A stretch of DNA of 64,000 nt. Source: Allodiplogaster sudhausi. Taxonomy: Eukaryota > Nematoda > Chromadorea > Rhabditida > Diplogasteridae. The notes beneath the pieces were generated by a model. It searched no databases, had not been told where the DNA came from, and saw only the letters and a list, made by a program, of their open reading frames with translations. The stretch covers positions 1,642,501-1,706,500 of the forward strand of contig CALZFC010000243.1 in the NCBI GenBank assembly GCA_945643635.1. Direction: 5' to 3'. Below, in pieces: positions 53,607 to 64,000 of the stretch. Position 1 is the stretch's first letter, and the number at the start of each line of letters is the position of its first letter. The position numbers were made by a program, and so were the translations under genes.

Positions 53607-54666
53607 TCCACTGGCGCGGACACCCCTGCTGGCCCCGGTGTGGCATACCACGTGATTCCGGAGAAGCGAGTTGACCGCATCGCTGGCCAGATGATGGCTT
53701 CCACTCATGTCTACGATCTGTCGGTGAGATTGGGGGGGGGGGGGTTAGTGGGATTAAGAATGGGGGTTAATATAATTTAGTTATTTTTGAACTGTTGTAA
53801 GCTATTTTTATTGGTGTAGGTTTTTTTCTTGTTTAAATTATGCAGAATGATGAAGGCTAAAATAAAATGAGGAAAACATTTAATGTCTGATTTTCTTTTT
53901 AAATATTATTTTGACACCACCTATCTTTATCATCTTACTTACAATTAGTCTTTCAATACCTCTGAAGAGTACTAATGTGTGCGAATTGTAGAAGAAGCAA
54001 GGGATGACCGAGCACGGAGTGGAAATCTCGCTGAACCCAGAAGACATGGATTTGGATCAGAGAGGACTCGAAGCCAAGTATGAAGAGCAGCTGAGGAAGC
54101 AGGCAAAGGTACGCACTATTTGGTCTTCTATTGTATTCTCATTCTTTCTTTATGATCTTTATTTACTTATTCAATGATTAATTTTGTGCTTTGTAATACA
54201 ACAAAATTATAATACCACCCACCGAAAAGGTGTAAGACTCTAAGGAAAGTTTATGGATACGCTTTATATAGTAAAATTTTTTGGATTGTAATGACATTTT
54301 TTCTAATTTATTTAATAGAATAAAAAACATTTCTATTCTAAGGAACGAGGCGAAGAGGATGATCTCTCCGACATGGTTGCAGAGCATTCGGCGAAGCAGA
54401 ATGTTAGCATTTCTTTCCCTTTGCCTTATTTACTCTGCCATTTTAACGAAGATTTAATTTAAATTCAATGAGTTTTCAAACCCTGCGTCTTCTTTATTAT
54501 TCAGATTAATATTGATTCAATCTTTATCGGGAATCACCCGAAACCAGGACATACTTCTTTGTATTTTCAGCGCAAGCGAAAAGCACAGGAGCAGAAGAGA
54601 GAGAAGGCGACGAGTGGAAGCGCAAGCAGCTCCCAGTCCAAGAAGTACAAGGACTTCAAGTTTTGA
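47501..54666 (+). CDS. SF3B2: Splicing factor 3b subunit 2 (SAP145)
   Basis: Nineteen exons join in frame to about 627 residues: 47501-47584, 48280-48435, 48767-48880, 49170-49283, 49642-49737, 50067-50191, 50466-50541, 50652-50710, 50821-50944, 51165-51248, 51407-51491, 52016-52131, 52404-52508, 53020-53095, 53168-53246, 53606-53723, 53992-54108, 54343-54402, 54571-54666. The Ser-rich start is followed by a lysine- and acid-rich region, then the DUF382 core (RPDVVEWADVTSRDP, PVPRHWNAKRKYLAGKRGFE) and the PSP motif (PPPWLIAMQRYGPPPSYP, GLSAPIPEGCAFGYHAGGWG). The tail has YHVIPEKR and ends KKYKDFKF. In the U2 snRNP SF3b complex this subunit helps hold the branch-point region. It is shorter than the human protein and lacks an obvious SAP domain, as expected for worm forms. 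Intron 15 ends in a (CT)n tract abutting exon 16. Confidence 0.95.
52509..52665. repeat. Tandemly duplicated GA-rich segment in an SF3B2 intron
   Basis: A block of about 75 bp containing GGGGGGAATGAGAGAGGGAG and AGAGTAGAAGGGGAGAGAG occurs twice in tandem just after the exon 13 donor (GTAAGAGAGAGAG). Confidence 0.75.
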
Positions 54667-54996
54667 GGGGGATTTCTCTCCTTCTCTGTCCTTCTCTTTC
54701 TCTTTCTCTCGTTCTCTTTCTTTTTCCCTTTCCTTCTTTCCTCTCTCGCTCTCTTTTATTATTATGACCTGCTGTCCTAATCATGAATATATTCCATTTG
54801 CTGTCATGCTGTTTGGTTATTTTTTTATCTTCCTTTTTCAATCTTAATTATACTAAATATGGCGCAGAATTGTGTGAAGGCCTTGTAGAAGAGAATGGAA
54901 CAACCCATTGGAATTATTTCTTAACTGAAGTTGTTGTTCATTCTGTGTATGGTTACGGTAGTTGTGTTGTTTCTCGTTTCCTTAATTTTTTTTTTA

Positions 54997-55002
54997 AATA
55001 AA
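54997..55002 (+). terminator. Likely SF3B2 poly(A) signal
   Basis: AATAAA lies 330 bases after the SF3B2 stop, following a T-rich run, with no other gene before ZPR1 starts at 55318. Confidence 0.45.
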
Positions 55003-55317
55003 GCAGATCATTCTTTTCTTTCGACTTTAAGCGTACTTTTCCACTCGGTCTGTGAATCCATCGGAATACTTTATCACTATTCTCTCTCTCATTGTCTCAC
55101 TCTCATCTAGTGAGTAGGCGTTGTTTTAACATTTTATTTTCTGTTCTGAAATGAGCTATCCACGGCATTATTTATTTATGAACATTATACCCAGGAAATA
55201 TGGTATTGCCCGTAACTTATGCTATTAAAAATTCTTACGATTACATATATTGATAATAATAATGTTTTGAAAATTATAATATGATTAAAAGTTAATAATA
55301 ATAATAATTGATAAGAG

Positions 55318-58300
55318 ATGGCCGCGACGGGTCCGGATGCAGTGTACGCTGCACTCTCGGCTGACGATGCAGAACAGCAAAGAGCGATGGAGATTGAGAG
55401 TCTCTGCATGAACTGCCGTGACAATGTAAGGGGACTTCTTCTTTTTTTGTAGTTTTATTTTACATTTTTATGATTGTTATTATTTCATTTCATCGTGTTT
55501 AATAATTAATTCTATGTGTTCTTGGTCACTTTGAGTATATCGTGGGAAATAAGCAATAAAGGGATTTATATATTGATTACATTATAATTTTTCTTTCTTT
55601 TCTTGGGTAACATATTATTTTTTTTAACGGAGCAAGAATAAACAAGATTGAATGTGATTTGAGGGCATAACTCGACTGATGCTTGTCTCGATACCGTACT
55701 ACCGAGCAGTCATTCTGTCGTCTTTCTTCTGCGAGCACTGCGGTTGCCGCAATGCAGAGATTCAATCCGGAGAGGCGGTTCAAGTCAGGAATTCCGGAAT
55801 TTATAATGAAAAAATATCTTTAGAATTTTGTTTTCTTTTATTGAATAAAATTCCCTTAAAATTTTTTGAAGTATCTTTGAGTTTCACGGTGCAGATTTGC
55901 GCCTCTTATATAAAGCGTTAATTTTTTTACATAAATAACAACGATTCTTCATTTAGGAACATGGCACAGAGATTGTGCTGCGTGTTCAGCATCAGGACGA
56001 TCTCAGACGACAGGTTTGTTCATTTTTGAAGCCGGTATTTAAAAAAAAAGTAAAGTAATAAATTTTATACACTTGACACTTCAATCGTCTATGTGATATT
56101 TGTCAATTTTAAGGTAGTCAAGTCGGAATACGCTACGATTGAGATTGCCGAAGTGGAGCTGGTTATTCCGGCGCAATCCAGACCTGCGGGTAGGCTCCTT
56201 TAAAGCCCTCTTTTAGATAACGAAATATCAAGAATAATTTTTTTAACTTAAGGAGTTTGCTGTCACTTATTTTATAAACTTTCCATTTTGAAAATAAATT
56301 ACTTCAAAATAAGTTCATTGTGAAAAAGATTTATCCTTAAACAGAGATAACAACAGTCGAAGGTCTTATCGAGCGCGTTTATTCGGGACTTTTGTCAGAA
56401 CAGGTTCTATTTTATTATTATTTTGTTCAATAAATGTGATTGACAACGAAGCGTACATTTTTTGAGATTGTGAATAAATAGCTTGGTTAATAATTGTTGT
56501 CGGTTTCGCTGCTGCAAAAGACTCTTTATATTATATAAACTTACATTGTGAAATTGTTTTTTTCTCTTAGACTCGACGTCGAGAGATGGACCCCGAGTCG
56601 GCGGACAAGATTGATGCGTTCTGCAAGCGACTTGAGAGGTCAGCCTTTCAGTCTGCAAAATTTCGCTGCTTTTTTCCAATAATTTTTATACTTACAGAAA
56701 ACATTGTTTTGCGAAAATTAATCATATATTTTTTGAAATACTTATATATCATGCATGATCTTTTGATAGCAATGATTTTAAGGTTGATGAAGCTGGAGGA
56801 GACCTGGACAGTTAAGCTTCACGATCCTACCGGAAATTGCTTCATTCAGGTCAGTAGAAATCGTATAAGCCCTGAGTCCATTTTATGTTCTTGGAAATGG
56901 CAGCCTGTGATCTTTGTTTACGAAACATGTGCAAATCAGTAATTGTAAGAAGAAGACAACCTCTTTCCAGAACCCAGACCCGATGCACGTGGATCCTCGT
57001 TGTATCATTTCCCACTACCACCGACCACTCACCGAGAAGAAGATGCTCGGGCTGGCGGATGATAACGAGGAAGAAGAGGCAGAGTTAGTTATTTATTTAC
57101 TAGGTTATTTTTTTCTTTTATTTATTTATTATTTATTTATTTATTTTTCTTTTATTTATTTATTTTTTTCTTTTATTTATTTATAAATTTTTCTGGTTCT
57201 TTATTGATAGTCGTCATTCTTCCTTAATCTCTTTTTATTCTCCATTATTGATCTTTCTCATTTACAGGGAAGGTCCTGCCGGGGCATTCGCGTCATACGA
57301 CGAAGTTAAGGGAGAGGTGAGTGTTTCTCTTTGTTTATACTTATTAATATGCGTACACTTCTCCTTTAATTCATGACTTTTCTTTAGCTTCCATTAAATT
57401 AATCTTTTGGAAAAGAGTGTTATCTAAACGTGTTTTCGAGGTGAAGAGAAATGGCACAAGCTTATGAGTAACAGATGTAACGAGTATAGCAGTAAGCACT
57501 TCATATTCGTTGTCCCCTTTTCAGGTACTTCATTTCGATACTGACTGTCCAAACTGCAGACGTCCCTGTCAAACCTTAATGAAGCCAACTGGTGGGTTAT
57601 AATTCTTTATTTTGAAAGTCATATTGGTACTTTGTGTTTCACATAGTTTTTTAATGGAATGTTCTTACTTTAAAGTGAATTTCTTGACCCATCAAAAAGT
57701 TAATTTCTCTACTAAATCAATTTTCACCTCACAGATATCCCCTTCTTCGACACGGTCATTGTCATGGCAACCAACTGCGATCATTGTGGTCACAAGACGA
57801 ATGAGGTTTTTTTTATTGATTTATTGATTGAAATTATTTTTTGTTAAACCTTTTAAATACTTTATTTTATATTTTTTTATCGAAATTTTTTTCTGCCATT
57901 GTTGTGATCATAAAACGTTCATATTATTTGTGATTTTGATTAGTAATTTAATGATGTGTTTCTACACCCTTTTGAATCTTATTCGGATATCAAGAGGATG
58001 ATCTCTAGCTTGAGATATATAATCCTCCCCCAAGCCCCTCGCCTTACTTCACACTATCCCTCCTTTAAAAACAACGCTAACTCAGGTTCGTTCTGGTGGC
58101 GCAACCCGAGATCACGGGTGCAAGTTGACTGTCACTGTATCGGAGGTTCTATATTTTCATTTGTTTAAAGAATAAGTTTATTAACGTCTTGTTGTTTTCT
58201 TTATTTATTAATTTATTACTTTGATAGTTAATTAGCTAATTGAGAGAGTGAGTGTTCTTACGATTTCTGCCCGCTTGCAGCCCGAAGACCTCGCGAGAGA

Positions 58301-60031
58301 CGTCCTCAAGTCGGACACTTGCTCACTCGCTATTCCCGAGTTTGATCTTGAGGTTTGCGATGCTTCTTTTCCGCTCTCTCTTTCTTCGTTTAGCTCTTTT
58401 TTGCTTCTTTTCAAGCCTTTTTTCAAAAGTATACTGTTGTCTTAGTTCACTCTCCTCTCCCTCGCAGTCATTCTCTATCTCTCTTTCTCACTCTCTCTCT
58501 CTCTCTCTCTCTTCCTCTATCTCTCTTTGTATTTTCTACTCGCGGTCCGATCTCAAGCCCTAGGTTACCTGGCCGGGCAGAGTAGCATTTTCGGCTTTAA
58601 ACTTCATAAATAAATATATCACAAAAACTCAAAAAAAATTGGAACTGCAGAAAATTAATTGTTTAATAGACGCATTCGTTAACAAAACAATCTGATTTGT
58701 TCAACTTGCCTTATTAGATATCCATCGATCGATAATGTAATTGCAGGTCGGCTCGGGTGCCCTTTGCTCGCGGTTCACGACTATTGAAGGACTCCTATCG
58801 GCGACAAAAGAGCAGCTGCGAGAGCAGAGCACTTTCTTCTGTGGAGACAGCGCTGTCGGAGGTTGGCACATCTTTCTTTTCAACTTTCATTTTCGTTGTC
58901 TTTGTTATTTCTACTTATTTACTAATTTTATGATCGAAATATTTTCATTCTTAATTATTATTAATGAAATATCAGAATGATTCACTCACTTTAAAGGAAG
59001 GGTTCAGCATTACAGGATTAATTACAGCATGGTTGTTTTGTGGGGATTAACAGATGATAATGCTTGAAGGGTACTTTAACTCTAAACTTTCATGCCCAGA
59101 TACTTGTCAGGGTCGTGCGAAGGAAAACCAGCGGGTACTTTGGCCCTTTTATTAAATGGAATCGGGTTTTTAACTCGAGTAAACATTTCATTTTTGTTTA
59201 ACAACTTTTTATGGTTAGTAATAAAGTAATTATAATAAGTTTGTTATTCACTGTGTTCAATCATCATCTTTTATATTGCTGTTAATAAATTGTTCGTAAT
59301 TATTTATTTTCTCGAAACTATAAAAAAAAGTTGATGATCATTGATTTAAAAAATATAATTTGTATATGCTTACAATCACATTAATTACATAAATTTAGAG
59401 AAAAAATATGTATATATTTAACTCTATCTATATTTCTAAAAAGTAAATTGGAAAAAGGTAAATTAAATTGTTCGCTTGCAGGAGAAGGCGGCCGAATGGC
59501 GGAGCTGCTGGATCGTTTTGATGACTTGATCTCTCTGAAGGAGAGAGGAGTGAGAGTCATCCTGGATGACCCGGCTGGCAACAGCTATGTCCAGGTTAGG
59601 AGGGCGCTGTCTGCAGCGTCTATTTGTTGGGCTCGGAGATACATTTTTCTTATCCAGGAATTCTGACTACTACTTCGTCTTTTACACAATCTACTATAAG
59701 CCTCCGAACCTGCTTTATTTTCTTTCTGAATTCGAATTCCTATTCATCCCTGCTGTGGATGAGATGGAAATGACTTAATCTCATAAGAATAATAAAGCAG
59801 TTTGTATCTCTGGGTATATTTGTTTTAGATTTTTCTATGTTAAAAACAATTTGTTTTCAGAGTTTGACCGCTCCGTTGGAAGACCCGCGTCTGGAGAAGG
59901 ACTTCTACACGCGAAACTACGAGCAGAACGATGAGTTGGGTCTGAACGACATGAGAGTGGAGAACTACGGAGAGTTGGAGGAGATCAAGGAGGGCGAGGA
60001 GGAGGGAGAAGAGAATGAGGAAGGAAGATAG
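55318..60031 (+). CDS. ZPR1: ZPR1 zinc-finger protein
   Basis: Sixteen exons join in frame to 461 residues: 55318-55425, 55664-55783, 55957-56013, 56114-56189, 56345-56403, 56571-56638, 56783-56849, 56971-57083, 57268-57316, 57525-57591, 57735-57805, 58086-58145, 58281-58352, 58747-58861, 59482-59594, 59861-60031 (TAG). Length matches the usual 450-460. The two ZPR1 repeats each have a C4 zinc finger: CMNC...CEHCG in the first and CPNC...CDHCG in the second. Each is followed by an elongation-factor-like beta domain, with [16 protein letters not shown] and [17 protein letters not shown] as paired helices. The C-terminus has [18 protein letters not shown] and an acidic tail. ZPR1 binds eEF1A and SMN-type complexes and shuttles between cytoplasm and nucleus. 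SF3B2 lies upstream on the same strand, about 650 bases away. Confidence 0.96.
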
Positions 60032-60425
60032 CAGGAACAGAAGGAGGGGAGGGAGAATGAGAGAGAGCGAGAGAGAGAAAAAGAGAAGGGAGGAGAAGAC
60101 GTGGAACAAGGGACAATTTTATTGAAGTGTGTAGTGAGAGGAAGATCAAGATTAAATACCAAGAATTAGCGTAGCTCCCGCACACTGTCTAGTATCTCCC
60201 TCCTAGTTACATGTGATTGTGATTTATTTGTTGTTAGTGGTTTTTTATCCTTGGATAGAATTTTCACATTGAATTTTCAACCAAGCGTCAATAGAATACC
60301 ACGTTTTTTTGTCTTCTCTCAAAATTATATTTTTACGAAAGCTCTGAGTGTTTCTGTTTAATTCAGGCGCTTTTTGGAAAAAACAATTGTTGTTTGTGAA
60401 TTGTCTTCCTTTTTAAAGTTAAATA

Positions 60426-60740
60426 GTGTTCCGAATTGTTCGGAATTCCCCTGCAGTCATTCTGAAATATAAATGCAACAAAACTGCCGGTGAGATATTC
60501 CCTCTGCATGTTTTCGAATACATACCCCCGGATAACTACAACACTCCTTTCATCTGCATAGACGTGTATGCTAAAGCTTGTAGAAAGTCTACTTTTCCTT
60601 TTAAAGTGGAACATTGGTTGCAGAATCAACACTTTCGCATAGCAAAAGACGGCTGCTGCTTTTTCCTCATCTTGCTTGAGGCACGACTTTTATTGCCGGT
60701 GCACACCCCTGACACGTCTTGGGTCTATTGGAAGTGGTAG
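60426..60740 (+). CDS. Possible short unknown protein (104 codons)
   Basis: Uninterrupted frame with balanced composition (EIFPLHVFEYIPPDNYNTPF, FPFKVEHWLQNQHF) in otherwise AT- or GA-rich sequence. It follows ZPR1 on the same strand. No family is recognised, no signal peptide, and the antisense frame is also open for 89 codons, so it may be chance. Confidence 0.25.
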   Translation: MFRIVRNSPAVILKYKCNKTAGEIFPLHVFEYIPPDNYNTPFICIDVYAKACRKSTFPFKVEHWLQNQHFRIAKDGCCFFLILLEARLLLPVHTPDTSWVYWKW

Positions 60741-60918
60741 AGAGGAGGAAGAAGGAGGAAAACAGAGAGAGGGAGAAGTGACTGATTTCGGGACCAGTGT
60801 CAAGACTCTGCATCTGCCATCCACCGTTGTATGTATTGGAGAGTGAGGTCGCATGAGGAATGAGCAGGGGAGAGAAAGAAAGAGAGTGAGAGAGAGAGTC
60901 AGAGAAAGAGGGAAATTA

Positions 60919-61551
60919 GAGCGCGCAGTAGCTGGATGCCTCTTGGTTGTGAGTGTGCAGCTTCTTGCCGTCTGATGCGGTGGAAGTCTCTGGAGGCAGG
61001 GAAGGGGTAGACGAGAGAGAGGAAGAGAGAGAGAGATAGGAAATGAAGCCCTCACGGGCTGTTTTCAGGAGAGCGCCTCGGGCGTCCTGTTGGCAGCAGC
61101 CAGGGGAGAGCGAGGAAGCAGTTACGACCAGGATTTGGGGAACTGAGAGAGGAGAGAGATAAAAAGATAAAGAGGGAGAGAGAAAGTGAGCGAGAAAGCG
61201 AACAACTAAGTTGCCGCCAGCAGGCTGGCAGGAGAAGAGAGATACAGGAGAGAGATGAGAGAATGAGAGAGCACAGACGGCGAGAGAGGGCGCGCATGCG
61301 CTGACCGTCTGCTTCTCTGCCGCCCTCCACCCCGCGGACACTCTCTCGCTGTCCGGCGCATTGCGCGGACGCATTGCGCCGGCGTTGTGCCTGTTGCGTA
61401 TACACGGCACTGCTGTGTTCAGCCTGGCGAGGGGAGAGAGAGGGAAGAGAAAGAAAGAGACGGAAGAGAGAGAGAGAAAGAGAAAGAGACTCTCTTCCTG
61501 CGCTCTCTCACCCTCACACACACTCTCAACGATGAAATCGCTATTTTTCAC
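60919..61551 (-). CDS. Possible unknown gene with (CT)n-flanked exons, 3' end only
   Basis: Two blocks join in phase through good signals. One runs from TTCCCCAAATCC after CTCTCAG (about 61143) to GCCC|GTGAGG (about 61056). The next starts after CTCCAG (about 60996) and ends at a TAA at 60919, giving TSTASDGKKLHTHNQEASSY at the C-terminus. Further GC-rich blocks lie near 61235-61215 and 61426-61312. The whole minus frame is open for 211 codons, but most of it is CT-derived Leu/Ser. No domain is recognised; it may be a real gene whose introns are (CT)n tracts. Confidence 0.28.
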
Positions 61552-61599
61552 GCCCGCCGCAATCGGCTCGTTTCTACATGGCGCCCATCCCCGCTAGTT

Positions 61600-61606
61600 T
61601 CCTCTC

Positions 61607-61659
<53 letters not shown>

Positions 61660-61918
61660 TTCTTTCTCTCTCATTCTCTCTCTTTCTCTCTATTTTTCGA
61701 TCTCTCTATTCTCTCTCATTTTGCTTTACCAACCTAGATATATATGTAATGTTGATTTTTTTATCGCCTTTTTTCTGTCTTCTCTCTTTCTCTCGGTCTC
61801 TTCCCCAAGTTTTGTATCCTTCGTTATCTGCCTGCCGGGTCCTTTTGTGGATAGTTAGAGCACTAGAGAATGGCAAACCATGTAGCAAGTCAAAAATGGT
61901 TCTTCCTGGCTCTCTAAT

Positions 61919-61949
<31 letters not shown>

Positions 61950-63241
61950 GTCTCCCCTCTCTCTCTCCTCTCTTTCTCTTCTTTTAATTGAACATGGCGT
62001 ACTTTTTTTCATTCTGTGACTATCACGTCGTCATATTTTTAACAATCAGAAGGCCATTTTCTTGGCGAGATGAATCAGAGAGCATGAAGACAAAGGTGTA
62101 TACAATGGTAGAGAGGAAGCGAGAAGGGGAGAGGAGGACAATGAGAGGAGAGAGAGGGGAAGAGAGATAGCGAGAGAAAGAGAGAGACAGAGAGAGAGAG
62201 AGAAAGAGAGAGAGTGTTGGGAAGACCGGCCAAAATGTAAGGCAGAGCAGTTCGGGTCTTTCCCGCTCTGTCTCTCTTCTCTTCCTCGAGAGATTCTCCC
62301 TCCATATCCACTGTCCACCTCTTTGCTCATTCAAGAAGAGAGAGCTCTTAATATCCTCTACTTTCGTAATCCTACTAAATCTTCTCGCTCTTTCCCACTC
62401 TTATTTCGACCGACGATTTCTTATCAATTTCATAATTATGGCTGTTGCTGCTTGCATCGACAACGCCCCTTTCTCTTCCAGCTTTTCATTCCTTCCCCCC
62501 TTTTCCACCTTTCGTCCGTTCTAATGCTGCTCATCTCCTGTACACACTCTTCCTTTTCCGATTTCTTTGGTCCTTCCTCCACGAGTTCAGCTTCTTTGTC
62601 TATCTTTAGTTATCAGTCTTACTCCTTCTTTTTCTCTTTTCCTTCTCTCCTACTCCTCTCTCTCTGTCTCTACCTCTCTCTCTCGTTCTCTTTCTCTCTC
62701 TCTCGTTCTCTTTCTCTCTCTCTCTCGTTCTCTTTCTCTCCCTCTCTCGTTCTCTTTCTTTCTCATATCTTCTACAACCTCGCTCCGTTTCTTGCATCTC
62801 ACGCCTTTCTTACGTGAATGTTTGTTGAACGAGGGAAGATTGCAAGGAACTGATTGTGGACTTGTGATTAGTTTAGAGAGAGTGCGGGAGAAGGAGAGAG
62901 AACGAGAGTGAGAGAAGCAGAGGGAAAGGGGATGGAGAGGAAGCGAGAGGTAGAAGTAGAAAGGAGAGTGAAAGAGACAATGAAAGAATGAAAGAAACAG
63001 CTCAATAAAAAGATTGAGTAGATTAGGAAAGAAAGTCACCTTTTTTCGGATGTTAGCAAGGGGAAGGGGGGGGGGGTTAAGGTCGACTTGGGGAGAAGCC
63101 GCGCCTACACAGAGAGAATGACTCAGTGTCAGCCAGTGCTCCTCTCCAGACGGGGGCCCAATCACTCTTTACTTTTTTTGTACTTTTAAAGAGTTTCTCT
63201 GCTTCTCTGACTCTCTCAGGCTTCAACTGTCTCTAGCACAC

Positions 63242-63275
<34 letters not shown>

Positions 63276-64000
63276 CTTCCTTAGAATTTTACCCTTTACA
63301 AAATGCATTCATTCATTTGCCGGAACACTTCGTTGACGCATTCTTGCCTGTGCTTCTTCTTTCTATCGGCCACTTCTTCTTCTTCTTCTTTTCTCAAAGA
63401 AATCATTTTCTGGGACTGCTAACATTAAGAGATCATAAATCTTTGCACCCCTTATTGAGCAGTGCTACTTTTGCAAGTTGTTGCCCAGACTCCTAATCTC
63501 ACTTCTGTCTTGCCTTGTCAATCTAGCGCTTCTCTGTGTCTCTCGTTCTCTCTCATTCTCTCTCTCTCCCATCTCTCTCTCATTCTCTCTCTCCCATCTC
63601 TCTCTCTCTCACTGGCTCGCTGTCTCTAATACTTTTTCCTCTCGCTTCTTTAGTCAGCTTATGGAAAGGGGCTGGTGCAATGGCGGCGCAATGACTTTGC
63701 AATATGTATGAAAGAGCCGTGAAAGTGTGACTATGTATGCATTTAAGGAGAGCAGAGATAGAGAGGGAGACAGAAGAGCGAGAGAGGGAGCGAGAGAGTG
63801 AGAGAGAGAGGGAGACAGAAGAGCGAGAGAGTGAGCAAAAAAAAGAGACGGCGAGAGAGAGAGAGCATGAGAAAAACTGAGACACAAAATTAAAGACTAC
63901 GACGCGTTAGTCGAAAAATGGCGGCACGCTAAAACTGTGGCAGAAGTAGAGATGCTAAGAGAGTGAGCGAGAGAGAAAGAGAGAGAGAGAGGGAGAGAAA
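61600..64000. repeat. Microsatellite-rich region
   Basis: Alternating (CT)n blocks (61603-61720, 61918-61980, 62640-62765, 63240-63285, 63540-63625) and (GA)n blocks (62105-62215, 62875-62960, 63745-63870, 63960-64000). The open frames encode only Ser/Leu/Phe or Arg/Glu runs. Short unique stretches near 62340-62530, 63090-63180 and 63640-63720 show no gene I can support. Confidence 0.8.

Noticed and set aside
61361..63887. Many long frames on both strands rich in Ser/Leu or Arg/Glu
   Set aside because: Dinucleotide repeats are open in several frames by nature; no non-repetitive protein sequence supports them.

Overview
This is a eukaryotic, intron-rich, AT-rich window of animal type, most likely from a nematode. 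The reasons are an astacin protease with EGF and CUB modules written in the style of worm NAS proteins, a TWK/K2P-type potassium channel with a long cytoplasmic tail, a Werner-type RecQ helicase without an exonuclease domain, short exons with TTTCAG-like acceptors, and pervasive (CT)n/(GA)n tracts. The organism call is inference. Exon borders below were read by eye from reading phase, GT/GC-AG signals and family motifs, and were not checked against transcripts.

Layout. 1-2.5 kb (+): 3' half of a spinster-like MFS transporter. 3.0-8.2 kb (-): complete secreted astacin protease (EGF-CUB-EGF-CUB). 8.3-25.5 kb: accessory region made of serial copies of the 5' end of the downstream helicase gene. 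Two broken copies of its first exon are present, and the region is broken up by a 3.5-kb TIR element, an RTE-type endonuclease fragment, a 4.1-kb TIR element with TGTCACA subterminal repeats, and a 2.8-kb foldback with tRNA-like segments. 25.5-34.2 kb (+): complete 21-exon WRN-like helicase. 35.2-39.8 kb (-): unrecognised multi-exon gene with a 1.4-kb foldback in an intron. 40.7-45.7 kb (-): two-pore K+ channel whose N-terminal exon was not found. 47.5-54.7 kb (+): complete SF3B2 (SAP145). 55.3-60.0 kb (+): complete ZPR1. 60-64 kb: microsatellite-rich sequence with at most weak gene evidence.

The genes do not form a pathway. SF3B2 (U2 snRNP), ZPR1 (nuclear/cytoplasmic zinc-finger factor) and the helicase are housekeeping or genome-maintenance genes; the transporter, astacin and K+ channel are membrane or secreted products. 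The K2P gene and SF3B2 are divergent, with about 1.8 kb between the known exons, part of it a GA-rich minisatellite.

The most unusual material is the 8-25 kb region (repeated capture of the helicase promoter and first exon plus nested transposons carrying exon-like fragments), the pair of foldback elements with tRNA-like A/B boxes, an intron whose 5' end coincides with the end of an inverted-repeat element, and two probable GC-AG introns.
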